Shown here: one piece after another, positions 18,389 through 27,591 of the stretch | How positions within the stretch are numbered: position 1 is the stretch's first letter | How the letters are laid out: every line of letters begins with the position of its first letter | NCBI GenBank assembly: GCA_017937925.1 | Contig: JAGBCQ010000023.1 | Coordinates: 1 to 64,000 of the forward strand | DNA from: Paraprevotella sp. | GTDB lineage: Bacteria; Bacteroidota; Bacteroidia; Bacteroidales; Bacteroidaceae | Length of the DNA: 64,000 nt | Direction: 5' to 3' | The notes under the pieces: model-generated | Databases searched by the model: none | Seen by the model: the letters and a program-made list of their open reading frames with translations, nothing else | What the model was told of the DNA's origin: nothing | Program-made: the position numbers and the translations under genes

Positions 18389-18751
18389 ATGTTCGGTTTT
18401 AGTATAAAAAAGGTAAGTCTTTTCTGTTTGGCGTTGATAAGTAGTCTGTCTGTTTATTCAGTAGCAGACAGTTTGGCTGTAAGCAATAGAATAGATACGT
18501 TTAAGACACAACGTGTATCAGAATTTAGCGATATCTATAAATTCAAACGTGTGTCATCTTCCTTTCCGGTTGAAATCGTCACAAAGGGACTGTCATTATT
18601 GGTGACAAGCAAACACAGTCAGGTTTTGCCTGTATATAAGTCGAACGGTGTGTTTTATGGTCTTTTTCGCTTGAATAAAGGTGTAAATTGGATAAGTGGT
18701 CTGCCGAAGGGGACTTACATCATCAATAATATTAAGTTTGAGCTTTCTTGA
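18389..18751 (+). CDS. Small secreted protein with a sorting-tail-like end
   Basis: A 120-residue protein with a signal peptide (about 1-26, ending near VYSVADS). No known domain was recognised. The C-terminal part (LPKGTYIINNIKFELS) closely resembles the final strands of Bacteroidetes C-terminal sorting tails (LPxGxYIxNxxK pattern), although the protein is far too short to be a usual cargo enzyme. It stands alone with its own promoter, between the dcw terminator and the acyltransferase genes. It could be a minimal secreted protein or a solitary sorting-domain-like module. Confidence 0.6.
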   Translation: MFGFSIKKVSLFCLALISSLSVYSVADSLAVSNRIDTFKTQRVSEFSDIYKFKRVSSSFPVEIVTKGLSLLVTSKHSQVLPVYKSNGVFYGLFRLNKGVNWISGLPKGTYIINNIKFELS

Positions 18752-18793
18752 ATCTTTTTGGAGATATTGTAGCGGATATTGGAAAAGATAGTT

Positions 18794-18801
18794 TATTTTT
18801 G
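18794..18801 (+). promoter_or_regulatory. -7 box for the glsA-glsB pair
   Basis: TATTTTTG lies 20 bases before the glsA start. Confidence 0.65.
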
Positions 18802-18821
18802 TAAACGAATATCAATACAAT

Positions 18822-19640
18822 ATGTCAAAGAAAGCAACAACGTTAATAGATGTAGAACAAATCGTGCGAAGTCGGGCGGGAAAGAAATCAAAATACATTC
18901 CCGGTTTTGTTATTGATTGGCTCAAACGTTTAATTCATCAGGATTTTATTAATGGATACCTTAAAGAAGGTTATGTTGGTGTGGACTTCTGCGAAAATTG
19001 TTTGCGTTATTTGGACGTGACAGTAGAAGTAGAAGGACTTGATAACCTTCCGAATGAGGATAAAAAATATACATTTGTTTCCAATCATCCTCTAGGCGCA
19101 ATTGATGGGGTGACGTTAGGAATGGTGCTAGGCCGTCGTTTTGATGGAAAAATCAAGTATTTGGTAAATGATTTGCTAATGAACCTTGAAGGACTTGCAC
19201 CCTTGTGCGTTCCTATCAATAAATTAGGAGCGCAGGCGCGTAATTTTCCACAAATGGTGGAGACCGCTTTTGCGTCGGACGATCATGTGATAATGTTCCC
19301 GGCAGGCATTTGTTCCCGTCGAATGGATGATGGAGAAATCAAGGACTTGGCTTGGAATAAAACGTTCATCACTAAAAGTGTTGCGTCGCAACGTGATGTA
19401 GTGCCCATTCATTTTATTGGTCAAAACTCAGATAGATTTTATAATATAGCTCGTTGGTGCAAACGTTTAGGGCTGAAATTTAATTTGGCCATGTTGTTTC
19501 TACCGGATGAGATGTACAAGAGTCAGCATGGTAAGTATAAGGTCATAATAGGTAAACCTATTCCATGGCAAACATTTGATAAGTCGAAGACGCCGAGTGT
19601 CTGGGCTCAAGAAGTTAAAGAACAAGTATATCAATTATAG
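18822..19640 (+). CDS. glsA: Glycine-lipid O-acyltransferase GlsA-like (PlsC superfamily)
   Basis: A 272-residue protein of the lysophosphatidate acyltransferase superfamily. The catalytic histidine is H89 in NHPLGAIDG; here the histidine-aspartate spacing is H-x5-D rather than the canonical H-x4-D. MFPAGICSRR is the second block and corresponds to the PEGTR-type substrate motif. The gene sits 2 bases before a hemolysin-type N-acyltransferase. That pairing matches the GlsA/GlsB pair that makes N-acyl-acyloxy-glycine lipids in Bacteroides: GlsB N-acylates glycine and GlsA esterifies the hydroxy fatty acid. The assignment rests on this arrangement and the motifs. Confidence 0.8.
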   Translation: MSKKATTLIDVEQIVRSRAGKKSKYIPGFVIDWLKRLIHQDFINGYLKEGYVGVDFCENCLRYLDVTVEVEGLDNLPNEDKKYTFVSNHPLGAIDGVTLGMVLGRRFDGKIKYLVNDLLMNLEGLAPLCVPINKLGAQARNFPQMVETAFASDDHVIMFPAGICSRRMDDGEIKDLAWNKTFITKSVASQRDVVPIHFIGQNSDRFYNIARWCKRLGLKFNLAMLFLPDEMYKSQHGKYKVIIGKPIPWQTFDKSKTPSVWAQEVKEQVYQL

Positions 19641-19642
19641 AT

Positions 19643-20581
19643 ATGATGAAAATGGAAGAAATAATAGCTCCAATCAGTAAGGACGTATTGAAAGCAGAGC
19701 TTACAGATGACAAGATATTGAGAGAAACCAACAAAAGTAACAATGTGATATATGTTGTTACTTGGCAGGATGCTCCAAATGTGGTGAGAGAGATAGGACG
19801 TTTACGTGAAATCGCCTTCAGAGCTGCCGGTGGCGGTACAGGAAAATCACTTGATTTGGACGACTTTGATACAATGGAGAACCCCTATAAGCAGTTGATT
19901 GTATGGGATCCCGATGCTGAAGAAATTTTAGGAGGTTATCGTTATCTTCTCCCCTCTGAGATTAAATTGGATGATAAAGGGCAACCTATTTTAGCCACTT
20001 CACACATGTTCCATTTTTCAGAGGAGTTTGTTCGTGATTATCTGCCTTATACGATAGAACTCGGACGCTCCTTTGTGACATTGGAATATCAAAGTACCCG
20101 TGCCGGAGCTAAAGGTTTGTTTGCATTAGATAATTTGTGGGACGGATTGGGTGCGCTCACCGTATTGAATCCTGACGTTCGTTATTTCTTTGGTAAGATG
20201 ACGATGTATCCATCATATCACCGTTATGGTCGTGATTTGATTCTTTACTTCCTTAAGAAGCACTTTGGAGATAAAGATAAACTGATTGCACCCATCAATC
20301 CTTTACGTTTGGAAGCCGACAAGAGTGAATTGGCTCAAATTTTAGTAGAATCGGACTTTAAGGATGATTATAAGATTTTGAACACAGAAGTGCGTAAGTT
20401 AGGTTATAACATTCCTCCATTGGTTAATGCTTATATGGGACTGTCTCATACGATGAAAATGTTTGGAACTGCTATCAATGACGAGTTTGGTGATGTAGAG
20501 GAGACAAGCATCTTGATAACTGTAGATGATATACGTGAAGAGAAACGAAAAAGACATATAGATACATTTACGGAGCAATAA
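19643..20581 (+). CDS. glsB: Glycine N-acyltransferase GlsB-like (hemolysin/OlsB-type GNAT)
   Basis: A 312-residue acyl-ACP-dependent N-acyltransferase family member. The N-terminal half carries REIGRLREIAFRAAGGGTGKSLDLDDFD, the block shared with OlsB and hemolysin-like GNAT proteins, here given as a range (about residues 48-76). This is followed by ELGRSFVTLEYQ and FFGKMTMYPSYHRYGRD. Together with the adjacent acyltransferase it is predicted to make glycine lipids in the membrane. Start ATG 19643 follows the upstream stop by 2 bases; a second in-frame Met lies two codons on. No separate promoter is seen. Confidence 0.82.
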   Translation: MMKMEEIIAPISKDVLKAELTDDKILRETNKSNNVIYVVTWQDAPNVVREIGRLREIAFRAAGGGTGKSLDLDDFDTMENPYKQLIVWDPDAEEILGGYRYLLPSEIKLDDKGQPILATSHMFHFSEEFVRDYLPYTIELGRSFVTLEYQSTRAGAKGLFALDNLWDGLGALTVLNPDVRYFFGKMTMYPSYHRYGRDLILYFLKKHFGDKDKLIAPINPLRLEADKSELAQILVESDFKDDYKILNTEVRKLGYNIPPLVNAYMGLSHTMKMFGTAINDEFGDVEETSILITVDDIREEKRKRHIDTFTEQ

Positions 20582-20611
20582 TTATTTAATCAAACGTTAA
20601 AACTAATATTT

Positions 20612-21586
20612 ATGAAGAAACTTAGTCTTTGGTATGTCTGCATGTTTTTGTTGACTATCGGTTTGGGATTTACGGCTTGCAGTGAAGACGGTGGAGATAA
20701 TGAAGGTGGTGGCGAAGGTGCCCCTGTTAATTTACCAACTCCGGCTTTTGTAGGTGTTAGCGCATTGTATGAGGTTCAAACAGAGAACTCCGGTATTCAA
20801 TCGGTTGAATTAACTGAGGGTGGTCAATATATTATAACAAAAGCACCATCGTCAACTTATCAAGTGATTCGTAAGAAAGGTCTTTTGCGTTCTACTCCTA
20901 CGATGCGTGTAGTAGAGGATGACAATTTGATTTCCGGAACTTACACAAAGGTGTCTAACGTTGAGTACGATTTAGAGGGATATGGTAAACTGAAAGTCAA
21001 TGTTTTTGAGGATGACGGAAAGTTTGCGACAATTACTCTTTTGCCGATAGATGGAGGTAGCATAGCCGTTGATGTCATGGCCAAGACACCGGTTTCTAAT
21101 TCGAATATGACTGCCAATCTTTGTCGTACATGGATTCCCGAAAGTTTAGAGGAGAAAGAATGGGAGAATGGTGTTTTGGTGTGGCACGCAGTATATGATT
21201 ATGCAACCAAACAAGTTTCTGTGAAAGTTGGCATAGATGGTGACAGAATAGAGGAGGATTGGTTAGAGAAGGTCATATTCTCTAAGGCCGGAACTTATAT
21301 ATGTTTTTATGATGACGATACTTTCGAGAAAAGCTATTGGGGATGGGAAGATGAGACTGCCGGTCTTTTGTCTTATTGGTACGATGATGTAGTCGGTGGG
21401 ATGCCGGATAGTGCTCCTGAGGTTGTACCAACCCCAATGGAAAAGAATTCAGGGGAAGAAGATTTTGATGTCGTATATATCTCTTTTTATGATAATAAGA
21501 TGGAGGGAGTTGAACATTGGAAAGATTCTTGGGACGATGTTGTCTATGAAGGCTCATATGCTTATGTGTTGCGTTCGGCAAACTGA
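20612..21586 (+). CDS. Surface lipoprotein of unknown function
   Basis: A 324-residue lipoprotein. The lipobox gives Cys23, followed by SEDGGDNEGGGEG, an acidic run like the Bacteroidetes lipoprotein export signal that sends lipoproteins to the cell surface. The rest is beta-rich and strongly acidic, with many Asp/Glu/Trp near the C-terminus (YDDDTFEKSYWGWEDE). No recognised domain or catalytic motif. It is 53 bases ahead of the large secreted glycosidase-like gene on the same strand and could be its surface partner; that is inference from position only. Confidence 0.7.
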   Translation: MKKLSLWYVCMFLLTIGLGFTACSEDGGDNEGGGEGAPVNLPTPAFVGVSALYEVQTENSGIQSVELTEGGQYIITKAPSSTYQVIRKKGLLRSTPTMRVVEDDNLISGTYTKVSNVEYDLEGYGKLKVNVFEDDGKFATITLLPIDGGSIAVDVMAKTPVSNSNMTANLCRTWIPESLEEKEWENGVLVWHAVYDYATKQVSVKVGIDGDRIEEDWLEKVIFSKAGTYICFYDDDTFEKSYWGWEDETAGLLSYWYDDVVGGMPDSAPEVVPTPMEKNSGEEDFDVVYISFYDNKMEGVEHWKDSWDDVVYEGSYAYVLRSAN

Positions 21587-21639
21587 TAAGGGATAAATAT
21601 TTGTATAGTTTCCACACATTATATATTAGATGAAAGATT

Positions 21640-24600
21640 ATGAAAAAACTAAATTTACTAGCAATGTATTTCTTATGTAGCAGTGTATTTGCTCAAAAGA
21701 ATATAGAGGGCCAACCAATACCTTACTCCTCTTCTTTTTTCAGTTGGGGTGATAGAAATGCCGTGAAAGTTACATTCAGTAGTACCGATGAGGGAACTCC
21801 AACTCCAATAAAGTGGGGAATGGATACAGCTTGGGATGATGAAGGTAATGTTCTGCGCGGAGTAAACTTTATTGGTAAAGATAATTTAACCTACGGAAGA
21901 GTCTCTTTCCAAGTCATGGACAAAGTAAATGCCGACGGCACTCTTTCTGACAGACAGATAGGTTATTTGCGTTCACGATTGCAGCACATTTCGCATAGCG
22001 CACCGGAGGGCATCCTGCTCAATAGTGACCCTGTTGATATCAACGTGGAAGCCTTTACCCATCATCCAGAGGAATGGTATAAAGTAATTAAAGCCACAGC
22101 GAAATACGTAATGGATTACGGCTTGAAAGTGGTTTCCATAGCACCGTTCAACGAACCCGATGTGACAGCAAGCAATCAAGGTACAAAAGATGATTTCAAG
22201 GCTGTGGCTAAACTGATAAAAGAAGACCCGTTCTTTGATGGTATACGTATATGTGCAGGAAATACTTGTAACAACGATGGAGCAATGGAATGGTACGACC
22301 ACATGAAACCGTATGTTGACGAGGGCAATACCCATCAGTTAGCTGGTGACTTCGACCACTATGCCGATTTCTACACTCACGTCAAAGCCGACGGTAACGT
22401 GGCTACTAACGACGAACTTCACAACGTGATGGAGGGTATTGTGGGTGCGCAATATGGCATGGAGAACGGTATTTGGTGGGGTTCCGCCGGCCCGACTCGT
22501 GGCGATTTCTGTATAGCAACCACTCCGGGCGGCTCGCGTTTAGGGTATGCGGAAAACAGAAACGCATGGACGGGTGCCGCTGTTTACCGAATGCCGGACG
22601 GTCGTATAAAGGGATTTGCTGGATCAAGTGAGCGTCAGGCTTTCCCTTGCACTTATGAATATGTGAGTACAAATAAACCGGTCTATTTCGATGGACATGG
22701 TCCTTTTTATTCTTATGAAGTGGAGTTGCCCGGAGGATTCCGTTATGGCGACGAGTATCAGCAGAGCGCGGAGAAAAACGTGCGAATTTGTCAAGGTGAG
22801 GATGTACCTGTATGTCCTTTGACAAACGGCAACTACATCATCGTTAATAAGAAGAGTCAAAAAGTGCTTACTATAGCCTCCGGTTCAACTGAAAACTCTG
22901 CACCAATCGTTCAATATACCGAAAGAAATTACAATTATCAGCAATGGACGCTTGAGGCCTTGACAGACAATGGAGGAGATTTGTCCGGTTATTACATTCA
23001 CAGTTTGAGAAGTGCCTTTATGAACATTGAAACCGGAGGTTTTCAAGTTAAAGAAGGAGCGACGGTAAGTGTATATACTACGACGAAAGGTGAAAATCAA
23101 AGATGGGCTTTTGAGTACGCAGGTGACGGATACTACAAGATTCGTAACTACCAATCAGGACTATATCTTGAGGTTGTTGACGGAAGCACTTCAAACAATG
23201 CCAATGTCAGATTATGTGCCAATGCAACAGAGGATCATCAATTGTGGAAGTTTTTACCTATTGACGCTGATTGCGAGAAAGTAGCGCCGGCGGTTCCTAC
23301 CGGTTTGAAGGCGACTCCTCAACAACATTCTGTTTTGCTCAAATGGGATGAAAATACTCAAGATAAGGATTTCAATGGTTTTATGGTACTTCGAGGTGTG
23401 AAGAACCAGAATGGAGAAGTTGAGTACGATGTGATAGGTCGTAACATTATGATGAACAGCTTTATTGACAATGATTGTCGTGAGAACACCACCTATTACT
23501 ATGCCGTTCAAAGTGTAGATTATTCTCAAAACCGTTCAGCGAAGTCTGAATCAGTCGTTGCTGCTGCAAGTGGTGACAAGGGTTTGGTTGCTTGGTATGA
23601 TTTCGAAAGGAATGCATCCGACCAATCAGAGAATATTCTTAACAGTGTTATAGCCGGCAATAGCAAATTTGTGTCCGGACGTTTCGGAAAATCAGCTCTA
23701 CAACTTGACGGCATATCAAACTATGTGCGTATCCCTGCTTCTGCAGTAAACCTATCGCAAATTACCATCGCAGTTTGGATATATAACTCAGGCATAATTA
23801 CAGAAAACAGTCATCTTTTTGACTTCGGTTCTGATGCGACGCGCAATGCTTATCTTTCATTGAATCAAGGTGGAGAAATCTTAATGACACTGAAGAACGG
23901 AGAACAAAAGCAGACTATCAGTGCAGGTGAATTATCTGAAGGGTGGCATCACATAGCGCTCACTATCGGTGCGGAAACTACGACAATTTATGTCGATGGT
24001 GAGGCTAAAGGCACGGCTACACCTACAGCAATACGTTTGTCTGACATCAAACCAGTATGTAACTATATGGGTTGTGGACAAGATAATAGCACACCACTCA
24101 TGAATGGATATGTAGATGATTTACGTATCTATAATTACGCGTTGACTGCTACTGAAATCAACGAGTTGATAGAAAGCGCGGGAACAGTGACCGAGGAAGA
24201 AGATGCATGGGTATCACCCGTTGCTCCCGGCAAAGCATTGCAAGAGTTAGGAACAACAGATGTATATCTATATAATGTGGATGCCGATGCTTTTGTTACA
24301 TATGGTATGGATTGGAATGCCAAGGCTTTGGCGCAACGTCTTTCTAAGGGCGATAAGAGCTTAGACAACCGTTTTAGAGTCAAAATACACAAACTCTCCG
24401 GTAACAAGATTCAACTTTCTATGGTAGATAAACCGAATGTATATATCGGCTGTATTCCTGACGCATGTAATGTATGGTGCGATCGGGCAGATCAATCAGA
24501 AGCGGTATTTACTTATCAAGAAGTGCCTACTCCTTCCGGGTATATATATGTATTAACATCGGAAGCACAAAACGATGTTCTTGACGTGACATACGCCTAT

Positions 24601-25920
24601 GGTGGACCACTTACTACACGTAATGGACGTGGATTTATCCATTGGGCATTCATCACACCTCAAGATATATATACCACTCAAGCCTATGCTAAATACAAAG
24701 AGAGAAAATGTCTATATGACATTCGTCAAGCTATAGTCAATTCAGATAAAGAAGCTGACTACGTAGTAGAGATACAAGAGGCGGGTTTGACCTACAATAA
24801 TCCTAATGCAACTACAAAAGAGTTGCGTGCGGCAGCCCGTAAACTGTTACTTGCTGTAGCAACAGACCTTAAAACGAGTGTTGACGCAACTATATTGTTT
24901 GACAACGCAGATATGCTTGGAAACAATACGACAGCAAATTGGACTAAAACTGCCACAACCATTGCAGATGGTGATATAGAAGTTTATCACAAACCGTTCA
25001 CGTTGACACAGACAAAAACAGACCTACCTAATGGTATATATGATGTAGTGTTCCATGCTTTCTATCGCAATGACGGTTCGGACAAAGCTCCCATAGTTTC
25101 GGCTACGACATCAGCAACTATCTCCGAAAACCTGATAGAGCGTAAAACTGTACACAATAGTGAGGTACTCATGAATACGAATGAAAATACAGCCGGTGCA
25201 GCACAAGTTCTCACAAGTGACAAAGCTCAGACCGTTCTAAAAGGCATTATTGTTGACAATCATGAAATGACTTTGTCGGTCGATGTGAGCAGTAGTTCGC
25301 AATGGGTAAACTTCCAAGGTTTTGAATTGGTTTACAGACAACCGCTTGTTGTTGTTGAAGTTCCGAACTCAGGATACACGACGTTCTATTATAGTAACCA
25401 AAGTTTCCTTCTTCCTGAGGGTATGGAGGCGTTTACTATAAAGGAAACAAGTGAAGGATTTTTAGTAAGTCAGCATTTTACAACGGCAGGTACAGTTCTT
25501 CAAGCCGGTCAAGCTGTGGTGTTGAAAGCCTCTCCCGGAAACTATACTATGATTCCGACAACAGAAAAGAAGGCTAAAGATACGCGCAATAAGTTGCGCG
25601 GTTCGGACGAGGATGAATTGACGCGAGGAGGAGATTACTATTATACATTGAGTGAGGATGGCAACGGACAGGCCGCTTGGAATTGGGTAGCAACTGATGG
25701 AGCTACATTCGTTAACCCGGCTCATAAAGCCTACCTTGTAGCAGATAAGGATATTCACTTGCCATCAATTTCTATTGATACAATAACATCCATAAGTATT
25801 ATCCAAGCAGAAGGAAAGCACAATCCTGATGCAATATACAATCTTGCCGGACAAAGAGTTGATGAGGCTTATCCTTTCATCAAAATAAAAGGTGGTAAGA
25901 AAATTCTTCCGAAAAAATAG
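21640..25920 (+). CDS. Large secreted multidomain glycosidase-like protein (clan GH-A type)
   Basis: A 1426-residue secreted protein. After a signal peptide (ending SVFAQ), residues about 20-385 look like a clan GH-A TIM barrel: APFNEPD places the likely acid/base at E172, and E265 (in HNVMEG) is a candidate nucleophile. A ricin-type lectin region follows (about 393-541, with QQW, NQRW and HQLW repeats). Then come a fibronectin III domain (about 549-641), a LamG/jelly-roll domain (about 647-842), a region of unknown fold, and a second beta-sandwich (about 1085-1240). A Prevotella-type sorting tail ends the protein (IYNLAGQRV...GGKKILPKK). The glycoside family and substrate are not identified. 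The protein at 41080-43845 is a paralogue over the first about 840 residues. A terminator follows at 25942-25990. Confidence 0.75.
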   Translation: MKKLNLLAMYFLCSSVFAQKNIEGQPIPYSSSFFSWGDRNAVKVTFSSTDEGTPTPIKWGMDTAWDDEGNVLRGVNFIGKDNLTYGRVSFQVMDKVNADGTLSDRQIGYLRSRLQHISHSAPEGILLNSDPVDINVEAFTHHPEEWYKVIKATAKYVMDYGLKVVSIAPFNEPDVTASNQGTKDDFKAVAKLIKEDPFFDGIRICAGNTCNNDGAMEWYDHMKPYVDEGNTHQLAGDFDHYADFYTHVKADGNVATNDELHNVMEGIVGAQYGMENGIWWGSAGPTRGDFCIATTPGGSRLGYAENRNAWTGAAVYRMPDGRIKGFAGSSERQAFPCTYEYVSTNKPVYFDGHGPFYSYEVELPGGFRYGDEYQQSAEKNVRICQGEDVPVCPLTNGNYIIVNKKSQKVLTIASGSTENSAPIVQYTERNYNYQQWTLEALTDNGGDLSGYYIHSLRSAFMNIETGGFQVKEGATVSVYTTTKGENQRWAFEYAGDGYYKIRNYQSGLYLEVVDGSTSNNANVRLCANATEDHQLWKFLPIDADCEKVAPAVPTGLKATPQQHSVLLKWDENTQDKDFNGFMVLRGVKNQNGEVEYDVIGRNIMMNSFIDNDCRENTTYYYAVQSVDYSQNRSAKSESVVAAASGDKGLVAWYDFERNASDQSENILNSVIAGNSKFVSGRFGKSALQLDGISNYVRIPASAVNLSQITIAVWIYNSGIITENSHLFDFGSDATRNAYLSLNQGGEILMTLKNGEQKQTISAGELSEGWHHIALTIGAETTTIYVDGEAKGTATPTAIRLSDIKPVCNYMGCGQDNSTPLMNGYVDDLRIYNYALTATEINELIESAGTVTEEEDAWVSPVAPGKALQELGTTDVYLYNVDADAFVTYGMDWNAKALAQRLSKGDKSLDNRFRVKIHKLSGNKIQLSMVDKPNVYIGCIPDACNVWCDRADQSEAVFTYQEVPTPSGYIYVLTSEAQNDVLDVTYAYGGPLTTRNGRGFIHWAFITPQDIYTTQAYAKYKERKCLYDIRQAIVNSDKEADYVVEIQEAGLTYNNPNATTKELRAAARKLLLAVATDLKTSVDATILFDNADMLGNNTTANWTKTATTIADGDIEVYHKPFTLTQTKTDLPNGIYDVVFHAFYRNDGSDKAPIVSATTSATISENLIERKTVHNSEVLMNTNENTAGAAQVLTSDKAQTVLKGIIVDNHEMTLSVDVSSSSQWVNFQGFELVYRQPLVVVEVPNSGYTTFYYSNQSFLLPEGMEAFTIKETSEGFLVSQHFTTAGTVLQAGQAVVLKASPGNYTMIPTTEKKAKDTRNKLRGSDEDELTRGGDYYYTLSEDGNGQAAWNWVATDGATFVNPAHKAYLVADKDIHLPSISIDTITSISIIQAEGKHNPDAIYNLAGQRVDEAYPFIKIKGGKKILPKK

Positions 25921-25941
25921 AAATAATAGCACTTTTAGAAT

Positions 25942-25990
25942 GGCGACTTGCAAGGGGACAAACGATACCCGCAAGTCGCCATTTTTTTTG
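25942..25990 (+). terminator. Rho-independent terminator after the large secreted gene
   Basis: GGCGACTTGC (25942-25951) pairs perfectly with GCAAGTCGCC (25971-25980), followed by a run of eight T. Confidence 0.9.
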
Positions 25991-26034
25991 TGGAATCGCT
26001 CAAAAGTACAGATTAAAAAGGAGCGGGATTTTTT

Positions 26035-26122
26035 TTCGGACTGAGGTCATGAAAATTCCGGACGTCCGGCGTCGCGACGACGGACGTCTTGCGTTTTGAT
26101 GACGGACGTCCGGAATTTTGAT
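26035..26122. repeat. 22-bp-period array with three GACGTC palindromes
   Basis: Four 22-base units (26035-26056 degenerate, 26057-26078, 26079-26100, 26101-26122) share CGGAC at the same offset. GACGTC palindromes are centred at 26063.5, 26085.5 and 26107.5, exactly 22 bases apart. The array is bounded by a perfect 17-base inverted repeat (26052-26068 and 26103-26119) whose dyad coincides with the central palindrome. It lies between the terminator of the large secreted gene and the 3' end of dgt. Confidence 0.85.
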
Positions 26123-26204
26123 AATCTAAGAAGGTTTTTTAAGCACTGAAATTCAGTGAGTTATAAAATGTCTTTTCCGGTGGAATTTGGCACGCTGTTT
26201 TTGC

Positions 26205-27560
26205 CTATACGTTCGGCAAACTCATACCGTTGATTTGCCTATATAAGTCGAGTGCATAAACGTCCGTCATACCCGAAATATAGTCCAAAACAGCCATGAT
26301 GCGGTCGTACAATCGTTCGGCAAGAATGTCGTATTGCGGTGAAACCCGATTGATAAGCAATTGCGAGTAGGTCTTCTCCGGATGGCAAACAGCTTCGACC
26401 ATTAAATCCAACAGGGTTGTCATAACTTGGAAACCTGCCAACTCGATATCTACTACATCTTTGCTTCTGTAGATTTTCTCAAAAGCCATTTCTTCACAAC
26501 GCTTATAAGCGTTGCGTGGAACGTCCGAGATGTGCTTGATAAGTGAACCGCAGAAAGTCCCGTTAAGAAGTTCTTCTTCATGCTCAATGAATGTTTTTAC
26601 ACATTCATTTTCCAAACATCCTATGACGGACGAACGGAGATAGACGATTTGTTCGTTTGTATCGCTTACATTAACAAGATTATCTAGGATTTGCTGTTTG
26701 CGTTCTTCGTCAAAGAAACCTAAAAGCAGTTCCTTGGTCTCCTCCAAACTGAGAATTTTAAGTTTGAACGCATCTTCAATATCCATGATTTCATAGCAAA
26801 TGTCATCGGCTGCCTCCACCAAATAGACAAAGGGATGGCGTACATAGTGTAGTGTGCCTTCTTCGCTCTCTAAGCGTGGAATGCCCAATTCGGTAGCAAT
26901 ACGTTGATAGTCCTCCGTTTCACTTTGGAAGAATCCGAATTTAGCATGATTGCCGGCTAGGTTTGAGGAAAAAGGATACTTTACGATGGATGCCAATGTC
27001 GTGTAGGTCATTACGAAACCACCTTCTCTACGTCCTTTGAAATGATGGGTGAGCAGACGGAAAGCGTTGGCATTGCCCTCAAAATGTATCAAATCGTTCC
27101 ATTCAGCTTCACTCAGTTTGTCGCCCGTTTTCGAGTCACAGTACGATTGTAACCATTTACCTTTTCCTTCGCTGAAGAAAGTGCCGATGGCCTTTTCTCC
27201 GGAATGTCCGAAAGGCGGATTGCCCAAGTCGTGCGCAAGGCAAGCTGCTGAAACAATGGCACCGGCTTCGGATATAAGCGTTTCTGATAATTCGGGATGT
27301 TTTTTAATAAGTTCCCTAGCTACGTCATTACCAAGCGAACGGCCTACACTGGAAACCTCCAAACTATGTGTCAGACGGTTGTGTACGAATATGCTACCCG
27401 GCAAAGGGAATACTTGTGTCTTATTCTGTAAGCGTCTGAATGGAGCGGAGAAGATAAGGCGGTCGTAGTCTCGTTGAAATTCAGTACGGTCGTCTCTTTT
27501 TACTTGATGATATTTCTCCAATCCAAGTCGTTTGTTCGATATGAGTTGTTTCCAGTTCAT
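26205..27560 (-). CDS. dgt: Deoxyguanosinetriphosphate triphosphohydrolase (dGTPase)
   Basis: A 451-residue HD-domain hydrolase converting dGTP to deoxyguanosine and triphosphate. Visible motifs are RLTHSLEVSSVGRS (first His), ACLAHDLGNPPFGHSGE (the HD pair and adjacent GHxGE), and EAADDICYEIMDIEDA (downstream Asp). The frame extends upstream to 27608, but the -7 box at 27584-27591 lies between that codon and 27560. The ATG at 27560 (MNWKQLISNKRLG) is therefore the start. Divergent from dut. Length fits the dGTPase subfamily of Bacteroidetes. Confidence 0.92.
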   Translation of the reverse strand: MNWKQLISNKRLGLEKYHQVKRDDRTEFQRDYDRLIFSAPFRRLQNKTQVFPLPGSIFVHNRLTHSLEVSSVGRSLGNDVARELIKKHPELSETLISEAGAIVSAACLAHDLGNPPFGHSGEKAIGTFFSEGKGKWLQSYCDSKTGDKLSEAEWNDLIHFEGNANAFRLLTHHFKGRREGGFVMTYTTLASIVKYPFSSNLAGNHAKFGFFQSETEDYQRIATELGIPRLESEEGTLHYVRHPFVYLVEAADDICYEIMDIEDAFKLKILSLEETKELLLGFFDEERKQQILDNLVNVSDTNEQIVYLRSSVIGCLENECVKTFIEHEEELLNGTFCGSLIKHISDVPRNAYKRCEEMAFEKIYRSKDVVDIELAGFQVMTTLLDLMVEAVCHPEKTYSQLLINRVSPQYDILAERLYDRIMAVLDYISGMTDVYALDLYRQINGMSLPNV

Positions 27561-27583
27561 GCCTGTTTCTTTAATATTTGACA

Positions 27584-27591
27584 CAAAAGTA
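27584..27591 (-). promoter_or_regulatory. -7 box for dgt
   Basis: The minus strand reads TACTTTTG, 23 bases upstream of the chosen start. Confidence 0.65.

Noticed and set aside
26205-27560. Phage-defence role for the dGTPase
   Set aside because: dGTPases can limit phage nucleotides, but this gene is next to dut in a housekeeping setting and no defence genes are nearby.
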